NCBI RefSeq assembly: GCF_022808855.1 | Contig: NZ_JAKZLF010000026.1 | Span: forward strand, 1-64,000 | Length of the DNA stretch: 64,000 bases | DNA from: Anaeromyxobacter soli | GTDB taxonomy: Bacteria > Myxococcota > Myxococcia > Myxococcales > Anaeromyxobacteraceae | Reading direction: 5' to 3' | Made by a program: the position numbers and the translations under genes | Notes under the pieces: generated by a model | The model's database searches: none | What the model was told of the DNA's origin: nothing | What the model saw: only the letters and a program-made list of their open reading frames with translations | Shown here: piece by piece, positions 44,410 to 52,415 of the stretch | Position numbering within the stretch: position 1 is the first letter of the stretch | How the letters are laid out: each line of letters begins with the position of its first letter

Positions 44410-44511
44410 TCCGCTCCTCGCACCCCCTCGCCCATCCCGCAGCCCGACTCGACCCGGGGAGGAAGCTCCCCCGGGACCCCACCCCACTCGAATCGCCGGA
44501 GCACGCACCCG

Positions 44512-45375
44512 ATGTCCTCGAACCGCCTCCTCGCCCTGCTCACCGCCGTCGCCCTCTCGGTCCCCGCCGCCGCCCTCGCGGAGGGGGACCTCCCGATCCA
44601 GGACAACAGCTTCCTCATCGAGGAGGCCTACAACCAGGAGCCGGGCGTCATCCAGCACATCAGCACCTTCAGCCGCGTCGGCGGCACGGGCGCGTGGCTC
44701 TACTCGTTCACCGAGGAGTGGCCGGTGCTCGGGCAGACCCACCAGGCGAGCGTCACGCTCAACTACGCCGGCCTCGAGGCCCCCCGCGCCACCGGGCTCG
44801 GCGACCTCATGCTCAACTACCGCTGGCAGGCGATCGGGAGCGGGGAGACGGAGGTCGCGCTGGCGCCGCGCCTCTCGGTCCTCGTCCCCACCGGCGACGA
44901 GCGGCGCGGGCTGGGGCTCGGTGGCGCCGGCGTCCAGGTGAACCTGCCGCTGAGCGCCATGCTCGGGCGGCGCTTCGTGACGCACGTGAACCTCGGCGGA
45001 ACGTACGTTCCGTCCGCGCTCGCCTCCGACGGCGGCCACGGTGCGCTCACCTCGTTCTCAGCCGGGCAGAGCCTCATCTGGCTCGCCCACGCGCGCTTCA
45101 ACGTGCTGACGGAGGTGCTCTACACGCGCTCGGAGACGGCGCGTCCCGGCGCGAACGATCACGCGGAGACGTTCACCGTCAACCCGGGCGTGCGCGGCGC
45201 GATCGACTTCGCGAGCGGGCTGCAGATCGTCCCGGGCGTCAGCGTGCCGCTCGGCGTCGGGCCGAGCCACGGGGAGCGCGCCGTGTTCCTGTACCTGAGC
45301 TTCGAGCACCCGTTCCGCCTCGCCGGTCCGACGGCCGAGGCGTCGGCGAAGCCGAGCGCGGACGGGCGTGGATGA
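44512..45375 (+). CDS. Outer-membrane protein, phenol-degradation MetA type
   Basis: The 287-residue protein has a clear signal peptide (LLALLTAVALSVPAAALA, cleavage near 24). A beta-barrel follows with LMLNYRWQAIG, VALAPRLSVLVPTGD and IVPGVSVPLGVGPS. The layout resembles the MetA-pathway-of-phenol-degradation/outer-membrane transporter family (PF13557), whose members are small channels or structural barrels. It lies 102 bases downstream of the FeoB-associated gene and may be part of the same operon, forming with the first gene a pair of barrels around feoAAB. Confidence 0.75.
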   Translation: MSSNRLLALLTAVALSVPAAALAEGDLPIQDNSFLIEEAYNQEPGVIQHISTFSRVGGTGAWLYSFTEEWPVLGQTHQASVTLNYAGLEAPRATGLGDLMLNYRWQAIGSGETEVALAPRLSVLVPTGDERRGLGLGGAGVQVNLPLSAMLGRRFVTHVNLGGTYVPSALASDGGHGALTSFSAGQSLIWLAHARFNVLTEVLYTRSETARPGANDHAETFTVNPGVRGAIDFASGLQIVPGVSVPLGVGPSHGERAVFLYLSFEHPFRLAGPTAEASAKPSADGRG

Positions 45376-45423
45376 CGGTGGCGTGCCGCCGGCGCGCGGG
45401 CACGGCGCCGGCGCCCCGCGCCC

Positions 45424-46359
45424 TCAGGCCTGGCCCGCCGCGACCAGGATCCAGCGCAGCGCGAGCCCGCCCGCGAGCACCAGCGCGGGCGCCACGCGGG
45501 TCGCGCCGAGGTGCAGGCGCACCTCGAGCGTCTCCATGAGGAGCGGCACGGCGAGGCCGCCGAAGACCACGAGGGCGAAGAACTGCGCCGTGAACGGGCC
45601 GCCCAGCAGGAGCCCCGCGGCGGCGTGACCCGCCGCGCCTCCCGTGGAGAGCCCGACGAGGAACAGGACGATGAGCGCCGCCTCGACGGTGATCGCCGCA
45701 CGGTCCCAGCGCGCGACGAGCCGCCGCTCGTCCGCGTCGAGCCCGAAGAGGAGCAGGAAGGCCGCGCCGGTGGAGAGGCCCGAGACGAGGAAGAGCGGGC
45801 CGAGCAGGGCGGAGCTCCACAGGGCGCGCGCGCCGAGCGTGGAGAGGAGGACGCCGGTGTACACGCCGAGCGCGACGCCCACCCACAGGTTCGCGCGGAG
45901 GAGCGCCGGCGCGCGGCGGAGCGCGTACGCCCGCGCGGTCCGGACGAGGCCGCCCAGGCCGACGCGGCCGGCGAGCGCCGCAGCCCGCGCGGCCTGCGCC
46001 TCGTCGAGCCCGCCGAGCGCGACGAGCAGGCTCACCGGGTAGACGGCGACCAGGATCCACGCGCCCCACGACATGGGCGAGGACGGCCGGAGCGCGAGGT
46101 AGAAGCGCGCGATGTGGAGCTTGTGGGCGAGGTCGAGGAACAGGGCGCCCATGCCCACCGACACGAGCACCGGCGCGGCGAAGGCGAGCCAGCGCGCGGC
46201 GGGGGAGCGCTCCGGCCGCCGCGCGGCGAGGAGTGAGGTGACGATCATGAGCCCGGCCGCCATTCCGCCGAGGAAGAGGTAGACGGGGACCTCCCAGCCC
46301 CAGACGTGCAGCTGCGGATCGATGAGCCGGCTGTGCCGCGCGAGATCGAGCTCGGTCAT
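45424..46359 (-). CDS. NrfD/PsrC-like membrane subunit of a molybdoenzyme
   Basis: This 311-residue protein has eight or nine membrane helices and the NrfD/PsrC pattern, with WGWEVPVYLFLGGMAAGLMIVTSLLA near residue 21 and LFLDLAHKLHIARFYLALRPSSPMSWGAWIL near 75. PsrC-type subunits carry quinol electrons to the periplasmic iron-sulfur and molybdopterin subunits. It is the last gene of the operon with PsrA- and PsrB-like genes, though separated from them by two sulfur-transporter genes. The ATG has a GGGAGACCACC ribosome site. Confidence 0.9.
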   Translation of the reverse strand: MTELDLARHSRLIDPQLHVWGWEVPVYLFLGGMAAGLMIVTSLLAARRPERSPAARWLAFAAPVLVSVGMGALFLDLAHKLHIARFYLALRPSSPMSWGAWILVAVYPVSLLVALGGLDEAQAARAAALAGRVGLGGLVRTARAYALRRAPALLRANLWVGVALGVYTGVLLSTLGARALWSSALLGPLFLVSGLSTGAAFLLLFGLDADERRLVARWDRAAITVEAALIVLFLVGLSTGGAAGHAAAGLLLGGPFTAQFFALVVFGGLAVPLLMETLEVRLHLGATRVAPALVLAGGLALRWILVAAGQA

Positions 46360-46375
46360 GGTGGTCTCCCGTTCG

Positions 46376-47575
46376 TTAGCCGCTGCAGCCGCCGCCGCCC
46401 GCCTTGCGCGGCCCGCCGGGCGCCGCGGCGGGCACGGGGGGCGGCGGCGCCGCCTTCATTCCGGTCATCGCCGCCTGGATCCCGGCGCGCAGCCGGTACG
46501 CCTCGAGGTCGGAAGCCGGCGCGCCCGGAGCGGGCGGAGCGGGCGGGGTGAGCGCGAACGCCTCCCACGCCGCAAAGCCGCCCTCGAGGGCGTACACGCG
46601 GCCCGGGTAGGCCGCGGCGGCCTCCGGCATGGCGGGGAGCTCGGCGGCCCCGACGAGCACGAGGTCGCGCCCGGGGCTCGCGTCCGCGAGCCCGAGCGTG
46701 CCGAGCTTGTCCTGCGGGACGCACTCGGCGCCGGGGATCCGCTTCGCCGAGCAGGCCTCCATCGGCCTCAGATCGACGATGCGGAGCTTCCAGGGCTCGT
46801 CGAACACGCGGCGGGCCAGCGCGAGCGGCGCGAGGCCGGTCGGCGCGCGCCCGCCCTCGCGGGCCACCGTCGGCGCCGCGAGGCCCACGAGGCCCAGGGC
46901 GGCCGCGACGGCGAGCCCCGCGAACACGAAGCGCCCGGGCCGCCCCGCCGGCGTCGGGACCGCGCCGGGATGGGAGCGGCCTGCGAGGACGCGCTCCAGC
47001 TTCTCCGCGCCGACGAAGCACCCGACCGCCATCGCGGTCACGGCGAGCGCGACGACGTACGGGCCGGAGCGCGGCGAGAGGTGGAACAGCTCCCAGAGGT
47101 AGAAGTTGCCGAGGTCGCCGGCGTTGTGGAAGGTCGCGAACCCCGGCCGCCACTCGAGCTCCGCCCAGAGGACCTGCCCCACGATGACGCCGAGCACGGT
47201 CATGAGCCCGTCGAGCTTGCCGGAGGCCATCGCCACGAACGAGGTGCCCGGGCAGTAGCCGGAGACGATGAAGCCCGCGCCGAGCAGGAACCCGCCGGCG
47301 ACCATCGGCACGAGGTAGGTGCCGCTCACGGCGTGATCCGCGAGCGCCTTGAAGTCGGCGAGCCCCAGCGCCGAGGCGAGCACGACCCCGAGCATGGCCG
47401 TCACGATCGCGCTGAACATGACCTTGAAGACGGTCATGTCCTCCCCGTAGAACTGGGCGGCGAGCTTGTTGGCGCGCCCGAAGCCGGCGCGCTCGAGCAC
47501 GAACCCGAACCCGAAGCCGATGAGGACCGCGGCGACGAGCCCGAGCTCGAAGGGCGGCAGGATGGGGAACGTCAT
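46376..47575 (-). CDS. YeeE/YedE sulfur transporter fused to a degenerate rhodanese domain
   Basis: This 399-residue protein has an N-terminal YeeE/YedE transporter domain (about 1-190) with GFGFGFVLERAGFGRANKLAAQFYG and the cysteine motif SGYCPGTS. A membrane linker and a C-terminal rhodanese-like domain (about 230-350) follow. In the rhodanese part, IVDLRPMEACSAKRIPGAECVP is recognisable, but the loop that normally starts with the catalytic Cys reads LVLVGAAELPA and lacks it. The tail ends GGGGCSG. YeeE/YedE proteins import thiosulfate or related sulfur species (family knowledge). It overlaps the second transporter gene by four bases (ATGA, 47572-47575). Confidence 0.86.
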   Translation of the reverse strand: MTFPILPPFELGLVAAVLIGFGFGFVLERAGFGRANKLAAQFYGEDMTVFKVMFSAIVTAMLGVVLASALGLADFKALADHAVSGTYLVPMVAGGFLLGAGFIVSGYCPGTSFVAMASGKLDGLMTVLGVIVGQVLWAELEWRPGFATFHNAGDLGNFYLWELFHLSPRSGPYVVALAVTAMAVGCFVGAEKLERVLAGRSHPGAVPTPAGRPGRFVFAGLAVAAALGLVGLAAPTVAREGGRAPTGLAPLALARRVFDEPWKLRIVDLRPMEACSAKRIPGAECVPQDKLGTLGLADASPGRDLVLVGAAELPAMPEAAAAYPGRVYALEGGFAAWEAFALTPPAPPAPGAPASDLEAYRLRAGIQAAMTGMKAAPPPPVPAAAPGGPRKAGGGGCSG

Positions 47576-48081
47576 CTCCACTCCCTCCTCAGGAACCAGG
47601 CGAGCGCGTAGCCGCCGCCGAACACCGAGAACATGAAGGCCCAGGCGCCGACCGACAGGAGCGCGCCGCCCGAGAGCGCCTGGCCGGAGGTGCAGCCGCG
47701 CGTCATCTTGGCGGCGGCGCCCATGAGCACGCCGCCCGCGAGCGCGAGCGCGAGCCGCGCGCCGTTGCCGATGCGGGGCCCCTTCAGCACCTCGCCGCGC
47801 AGCCGGCCGGAGGTGTAGGCCGCGACGACGCCGCCGAGCAGCGCGCCGAAGATCTCGAACACGAGCCAGGTCACGTGCGGGCTCGCCTCCGCGCGCGCGA
47901 GGGACGGCGTGCTCGCCACGTGCGAGGGCGCGAAGACCTCGAGCGCGGCGATGCCCGCGCGGAGCGACGCGCCGGAGGCGCCGAGGCCCGAGCCCATCAC
48001 CAGGAACGAGGTGAAGAGCACGAGGCCGAGGGCCACGCCGGCGAGGTACGGGTTCCAGAACTTGTCGGGGTTCCGTTGCAT
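47572..48081 (-). CDS. YeeE/YedE family sulfur transporter, short form
   Basis: The 169-residue protein is half of a YeeE/YedE unit: four or five helices with the signature cysteine in MTRGCTSGQALSGGALLSVGAWAFM. Together with the next gene it should build a two-subunit transporter, as in other split YedE pairs. It lies nine bases after the PsrB-like gene and overlaps the following transporter gene. Position inside the reductase operon suggests it moves the sulfur substrate or product across the inner membrane (inference). Confidence 0.88.
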   Translation of the reverse strand: MQRNPDKFWNPYLAGVALGLVLFTSFLVMGSGLGASGASLRAGIAALEVFAPSHVASTPSLARAEASPHVTWLVFEIFGALLGGVVAAYTSGRLRGEVLKGPRIGNGARLALALAGGVLMGAAAKMTRGCTSGQALSGGALLSVGAWAFMFSVFGGGYALAWFLRREWR

Positions 48082-48090
48082 CTCGGGCTC

Positions 48091-48630
48091 CTACGTGAGG
48101 AAGAACACGTTCGGCTCGTTGCCCGACCCGGGCTGGAGCACCTTCACGCGGCGCGAGCGGGTGAGCTCCGCGACGCGGCTCGCCGGGTCGGCGAGGTCGC
48201 CGAAGGTGAGCGCGCGCGTGGGGCAGGTCTCCACGCAGGCGGGGAGGTTCCCCTCGCGGACGCGGTGCAGGCAGAAGGTGCACTTGTCCACGAAGCCCTC
48301 CGGGTGGACGTAGCGCGCGCCGTACGGGCACGACGCCACGCACGCCTTGCAGCCCGTGCACTTCGACCGCGTCACGGCCACCACCCCGCCGTCGGCGACG
48401 TGGCTCGCGCCCGTCGGGCAGGCGGAGACGCAGGAGGGGCGGCTGCACTGGTTGCAGCGCTCCGAGCGGATCTCCATCGAGAGCCCCGGGAACGCGCCGT
48501 GCGTCTCCTCGGCGATCCAGCCGCGGAACCCGCCGCTCGGCAGCGCGTTCTCCGTCTTGCAGGCGATGACGCAGGCGTTGCAGCCGACGCAGCGGGCGGT
48601 GTCGACCGCCATGGCGTAGCGCTTCCTCAT
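48091..48630 (-). CDS. Four-cluster ferredoxin-like subunit (PsrB/NrfC-like)
   Basis: This 179-residue protein carries four [4Fe-4S] sites. The Cys motifs are CVGCNACVIACKTEN, CNQCSRPSCVSACPTGA, CTGCKACVASCPYGARYVHP and CTFCLHRVREGNLPACVETCPTRAL. This is the electron-transfer subunit between the PsrC-like membrane protein and the catalytic subunit. Its ATG overlaps the TGA of the catalytic gene (48627-48630), so the two are made in equal amounts. No signal peptide is seen; the catalytic partner carries the Tat signal for export. Confidence 0.94.
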   Translation of the reverse strand: MRKRYAMAVDTARCVGCNACVIACKTENALPSGGFRGWIAEETHGAFPGLSMEIRSERCNQCSRPSCVSACPTGASHVADGGVVAVTRSKCTGCKACVASCPYGARYVHPEGFVDKCTFCLHRVREGNLPACVETCPTRALTFGDLADPASRVAELTRSRRVKVLQPGSGNEPNVFFLT

Positions 48631-50861
48631 GCCGACCTCTCGGCGCGCTCGAGGCGCACGAAGTTCACGCTCATGCCGGTGCCGCCCATGATGGGGTCGA
48701 CGGCGTAGCGGGTGACGAGCGCGCTGTCGGAGGCGCCGCGGCCGTACGCGTAGCCGAGCCGCTTCGCGGTCTGCCCCCAGCCGTGCACGAGGTACACGCA
48801 GTCACCGCGGATCCGCTGCGTCACCTTCGCGCGCACCGGCCCGGAGCGCGCGCCGTCCTGGTTCACGAGGAACACGCGCTCGCCGTCCTCGAGCGGCTGC
48901 GCGAACCCGGGCAGCGCGCGCGCGACGTCCGCGTTCACCCACACCTCGTTCTCCGGGTAGGGCTCGGCGAGGAGCCGGTTGTTCACCGTGCGGCCGAAGG
49001 TGTGCGTCGGGGCCCGCCCCATGAGCAGCCGGAACTGGCCCGGGGGCGGCTCCTCGTGCGGGTAGTACTGGGGGAGCGGGTCGAAGCCGAGCTTCGCGAG
49101 CTCCTCGCTGCGCAGCTGGATCTTGCCCGACTCGTGGGGCACCTCGACCGCGAGCCCCTCCTCCTCGCAGGTCGCGACCTCGCGGCCGAGCACGACGCCC
49201 GTCTCGCGGGCGCGGGCGACGTCGTGGCCGCCCGCGCGGAGCCGCGCGTCCACGTACTCGCGCGCGTCCTTCCAGGGGAAGTGCTCCGCGAGCCCCACGC
49301 GCCCGGCGAGCTCCTTCGCGATCCACCAGCCCGGCTTCGAGTCGTGGAGCGGCGGCACCACCTCCTGCCGCACCGCGAGGAACGGCCGCTTGTACGCGGG
49401 CGCCGCGATGTCGTCGTCGCGCTCGAGGTAGGTCGCCTCGGGGAGCACCACGTCGCTCCACCCGCAGATCTCCGCGGGCAGCACGTCGATCGACACGACG
49501 AGGTCGAGCCCCTCGAGCGCCTTCACCGTCTGGCGCCGGTCGGGCAGCGCCTGCATGAGGTTGCAGCCGTAGATGAGCCAGGCCTTGAGGTCGTAGAGCG
49601 CCTGGCCCGACACGCTCGCGTCGCACAGGCCCGAGGCGATGACCTCGGTGGCGACCGGGAAGCCGCCCTTCTTCGGCCGGTCGGCCGCGCCCTTCCCCCC
49701 GTGCGGAGGCTCGGCCGTCACCGGGTACGGCGGGAGCGAGAGCTTCGCGTGGCTCACGTAGCCGCCGCGCCGGCCCCAGCTGCCGAGCAGCGCGGAGAGG
49801 ATCGCCATGGCCCGCGCGCGCTGGGTGTCGTCGCCGTACCAGGTGGTGTGGCGGCCGGGGTGGACGAGCGAGGCGGGGCGCGCGGAGGCGATGAGCCGCG
49901 CGCTGTCGCGGATGAGCTCGGGGCGGAGGCCGGTGATGGGATAGGCCCACTCCGGCGTCTTGTCCGCCACGTGCGCGCGGAGCTCCTCGAGGCCGACCGC
50001 GTGCTTCGCGAGGTACTCGGCGTCGTAGGCGTTCTCCGCCAGCATCACGTTCATCCAGGCGAGGAGGAGCGCGATGTCGGTGCCGGGCTTGATGGGCAGC
50101 CAGTAGCGCGCCTTGCTCGCGGCGACCGAGAAGCGCGGGTCGACCACCACGAGCTCGGCGCCGCGCCCGACCGCCTCGGCGAGGTCCTGCACCTGGGTGT
50201 TGTGCATGTTCTCGCCGAGGTGGCTGCCGATGAGCGTGATGACCCGGGCGTTCGCGAGGTCGATCGGCTCCGGCGAGCCGAGCGGCGTGCCGAAGGTGAG
50301 GAGGTAGCCCGCCTCGCGCGGCCCGCGGCACTGCGCGTAGGACGGCGCGCCGACGTTGGGCGAGCCCCACGCCTTCATGAAGTGCTTGAACCAGGTGCCG
50401 CCCGAGCCGTGCGTGAAGAGCGCGACCGCCTCGGGGCCGTGCCGGCGCTTCACCTCGAGGAGCCCCTCGCCGACGCGGTTCAGCGCCGCGTCCCAGCTCA
50501 CCTCCTCGAACACGTCTTCGCCCCGCTTCTGCGTGCGGACGAGCGGCCTCCTCAGGCGATCGGGGTCGTAGAGGAGGCCGGTCGCGCCGGCGCCGCGCGG
50601 GCAGAGCATGCCGCGGGAGAGCGGGTGGTCGGGGTTGCCGACCACCTTCGTCACCCGCCCGTCCTTCACGTGCGCCCTCACCCCGCAGCCCCAGAAGCAG
50701 AGCTCGCAGTACGAGGCGACCACGCGGTCGCCGTCGGTGGCGGGATCCTCCACGCGGTCCGCGTCGAGGCCCCACCAGCGCGTGGTGAGCCCGGACGCGA
50801 GGGCCGCGCCGCCGGCCGCCGCGCCGCCGATCTGGATGAACTTCCTGCGGGTGAGAGTCAT
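48627..50861 (-). CDS. Polysulfide/thiosulfate reductase-like molybdopterin subunit
   Basis: The 744-residue protein has a Tat signal (TRRKFIQIGGAAAGG) and an N-terminal [4Fe-4S] motif Cys52-X2-Cys55-X3-Cys59-X27-Cys87, which marks the DMSO-reductase superfamily. Cys178 in SYAQCRGPREAG is the likely molybdenum ligand, as in PsrA/PhsA. Length and layout fit polysulfide, thiosulfate or tetrathionate reductases. With the PsrB- and PsrC-like genes and two sulfur transporters downstream, sulfur-compound respiration in the periplasm is the best guess. Arsenate- or selenate-type substrates cannot be excluded by sequence alone. Confidence 0.88.
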   Translation of the reverse strand: MTLTRRKFIQIGGAAAGGAALASGLTTRWWGLDADRVEDPATDGDRVVASYCELCFWGCGVRAHVKDGRVTKVVGNPDHPLSRGMLCPRGAGATGLLYDPDRLRRPLVRTQKRGEDVFEEVSWDAALNRVGEGLLEVKRRHGPEAVALFTHGSGGTWFKHFMKAWGSPNVGAPSYAQCRGPREAGYLLTFGTPLGSPEPIDLANARVITLIGSHLGENMHNTQVQDLAEAVGRGAELVVVDPRFSVAASKARYWLPIKPGTDIALLLAWMNVMLAENAYDAEYLAKHAVGLEELRAHVADKTPEWAYPITGLRPELIRDSARLIASARPASLVHPGRHTTWYGDDTQRARAMAILSALLGSWGRRGGYVSHAKLSLPPYPVTAEPPHGGKGAADRPKKGGFPVATEVIASGLCDASVSGQALYDLKAWLIYGCNLMQALPDRRQTVKALEGLDLVVSIDVLPAEICGWSDVVLPEATYLERDDDIAAPAYKRPFLAVRQEVVPPLHDSKPGWWIAKELAGRVGLAEHFPWKDAREYVDARLRAGGHDVARARETGVVLGREVATCEEEGLAVEVPHESGKIQLRSEELAKLGFDPLPQYYPHEEPPPGQFRLLMGRAPTHTFGRTVNNRLLAEPYPENEVWVNADVARALPGFAQPLEDGERVFLVNQDGARSGPVRAKVTQRIRGDCVYLVHGWGQTAKRLGYAYGRGASDSALVTRYAVDPIMGGTGMSVNFVRLERAERSA

Positions 50862-50904
50862 CGCTGGCGCTCCTTCGAGGGAGATCCTGACGCGCCTTGC
50901 CGCG

Positions 50905-52179
50905 CTAGAAGTGGTAGGCGAGGCCGACGTCGATCTCGAGCTGCGACATCTCGGTCGAGTAGGCGGCGATGCCCTGGCCGTTGCCCATCGGCGGCGGCGG
51001 CGCGGCGTTCGAGCCCTCGAGCTTCGAGTTGAGCGCGTACATGCCGGCCACGTTCACGTTGAGCTTCTGGCCGATCGCGTAGCCGACGCCGGCGGTGAGG
51101 TGGTGCTCCGAGACGGCCGGGAACGCCATGTTCTCGAACGCGCGGTCCGGGTCGAGCGGCATCTTGCCGTAGTTGTAGCCGGCGCGGAGCGCGAGCTGCG
51201 CGGTCGGCTTCACCTGGGCGCCCACCTTCACCACCCACTGATCGCTCCAGCCCATGTTGAACGGCATGGCGCCGGTGGCGCTCGGGTCGCTCGTGTACTG
51301 CGGGAGCCCGTCACCCATCGTGCTCGACCAGTCGATCCACTGGACGTCCACCGCGAGGAGGAGGGCGTCCACCGGGGTCACGGCCACGCCGAGGGTGGCG
51401 CTCTGCGGCTGGTCGAACGAGAGCTTGTCGGTGCCGCCCGGGATCGTCGTGCCCGGCGCCATCGGGTTCGGGCGCGCCGGGACGTCGAACGAGAAGTCCT
51501 GGAACCAGCTGCGCGTCTCGTACGCGGCGCCCAGGGTGACGCGCTTCACCGGCGTGAACTTGACGCCGAAGGTGGCGCCGCCGCCCACCGCCGTGGAGGT
51601 GTCGTGCGCCGCCTGGCCGGCGCCGGAGGCGACGTCGTACTTCATCTGCGCCACCATGACGTTCGCGGTGACGCCGAGGCTGAGGCGATCGCTCACCCGG
51701 TAGGACGCGCCGGGCGTGAAGCGGCCCTGCATGTAGGAGGTGAGGGTCGGCCCGTAGTAGAGGTTCGTCGCGTAGTCGACGCCCATGCCGGCGACGCCGA
51801 ACACGCCGAGGCCGGCGGAGATCCGGTCGGTCACCGGCTGGACGTAGGCGATGACCGGGATCGGCGAGGCGCCGCGGTCCGAGTCGAGGGACGCGCCGTC
51901 GTTCGCGACGAACATCGCGGGCATGCTCCCCGTCGCGCTGTAGCTGACCGACGGCTTGAAGTACGAGCCGCCGAGCTCGAAGCACCGCCCCAGGTCGGCG
52001 ATGCCCGCCGGGTTGGTGAGGAGCGAGGCGCCGTCGAGCGTCGCGCCCACGCCCACGCCGCCCATGGCGTCCTGCACGGCGCCGAAGCCGATCATCCGCA
52101 TGCCGTTCGTCGCGTGCGCCGCCGCCGGCGCGATCGTCGAGATCGCGGCGAGGAGCACGGTGAGCCTCTTCATCGTCAT
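50905..52179 (-). CDS. OmpP1/FadL-family outer-membrane porin
   Basis: This 424-residue protein has a signal peptide (cleavage after HA, about residue 23) and the FadL hallmark TNPAGIADLG near residue 55. A 14-strand barrel follows, ending in LEIDVGLAYHF with the typical C-terminal Phe. FadL proteins admit hydrophobic molecules through the outer membrane. It lies 43 bases upstream of the molybdoenzyme gene, so in this operon it may admit polysulfide or elemental-sulfur-like substrate (inference). AGGAAGAGG before the ATG at 52179 supports that start; ATG 52173 is possible. Confidence 0.88.
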   Translation of the reverse strand: MTMKRLTVLLAAISTIAPAAAHATNGMRMIGFGAVQDAMGGVGVGATLDGASLLTNPAGIADLGRCFELGGSYFKPSVSYSATGSMPAMFVANDGASLDSDRGASPIPVIAYVQPVTDRISAGLGVFGVAGMGVDYATNLYYGPTLTSYMQGRFTPGASYRVSDRLSLGVTANVMVAQMKYDVASGAGQAAHDTSTAVGGGATFGVKFTPVKRVTLGAAYETRSWFQDFSFDVPARPNPMAPGTTIPGGTDKLSFDQPQSATLGVAVTPVDALLLAVDVQWIDWSSTMGDGLPQYTSDPSATGAMPFNMGWSDQWVVKVGAQVKPTAQLALRAGYNYGKMPLDPDRAFENMAFPAVSEHHLTAGVGYAIGQKLNVNVAGMYALNSKLEGSNAAPPPPMGNGQGIAAYSTEMSQLEIDVGLAYHF

Positions 52180-52355
52180 GGCCTCTTCCTCTCTCGTGGC
52201 ACGCCGGGCGAGCCGGCGCGCGGTCCGTCGCCAGGCGGTTCGCTGCGTGGCGCAACTCTCGTCGCAGGCGGGCATTGCGCGCCGCGTGCCCGTTCGGGAG
52301 TCACGTCGAATCGCGGACTTGGCTCGAGCACGCGACTCTGCGTTTCAGGTGCGAC

Positions 52356-52390
52356 GACACACCGCGTTTCACGGCGAAACGCGGTGTGTC
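52356..52390. repeat. Perfect 15-bp inverted repeat with 5-base loop
   Basis: GACACACCGCGTTTC (52356-52370) is matched perfectly by its complement at 52376-52390, with ACGGC between. It sits in the divergent region between the porin/reductase operon and the sigma54 activator, 25 bases before the activator start. It could be an operator, an activator-binding site or an mRNA hairpin. Confidence 0.85.
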
Positions 52391-52415
52391 AGGGTGTGCG
52401 ACGAGGGAGAGTCCG

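Noticed and set aside
45376-45423. GC-rich inverted repeats between the converging feo-side barrel gene and the PsrC-like gene
   Set aside because: Several short palindromes are present, but none has a T-run or a stem clearly above background for this composition.
52276-52291. Sigma54-like promoter (minus strand GGGCAC-N5-GCGC) before the FadL-like gene
   Set aside because: The invariant GG and GC have the right spacing, but the -12 box lacks TT, and such matches are expected often by chance in GC-rich DNA.
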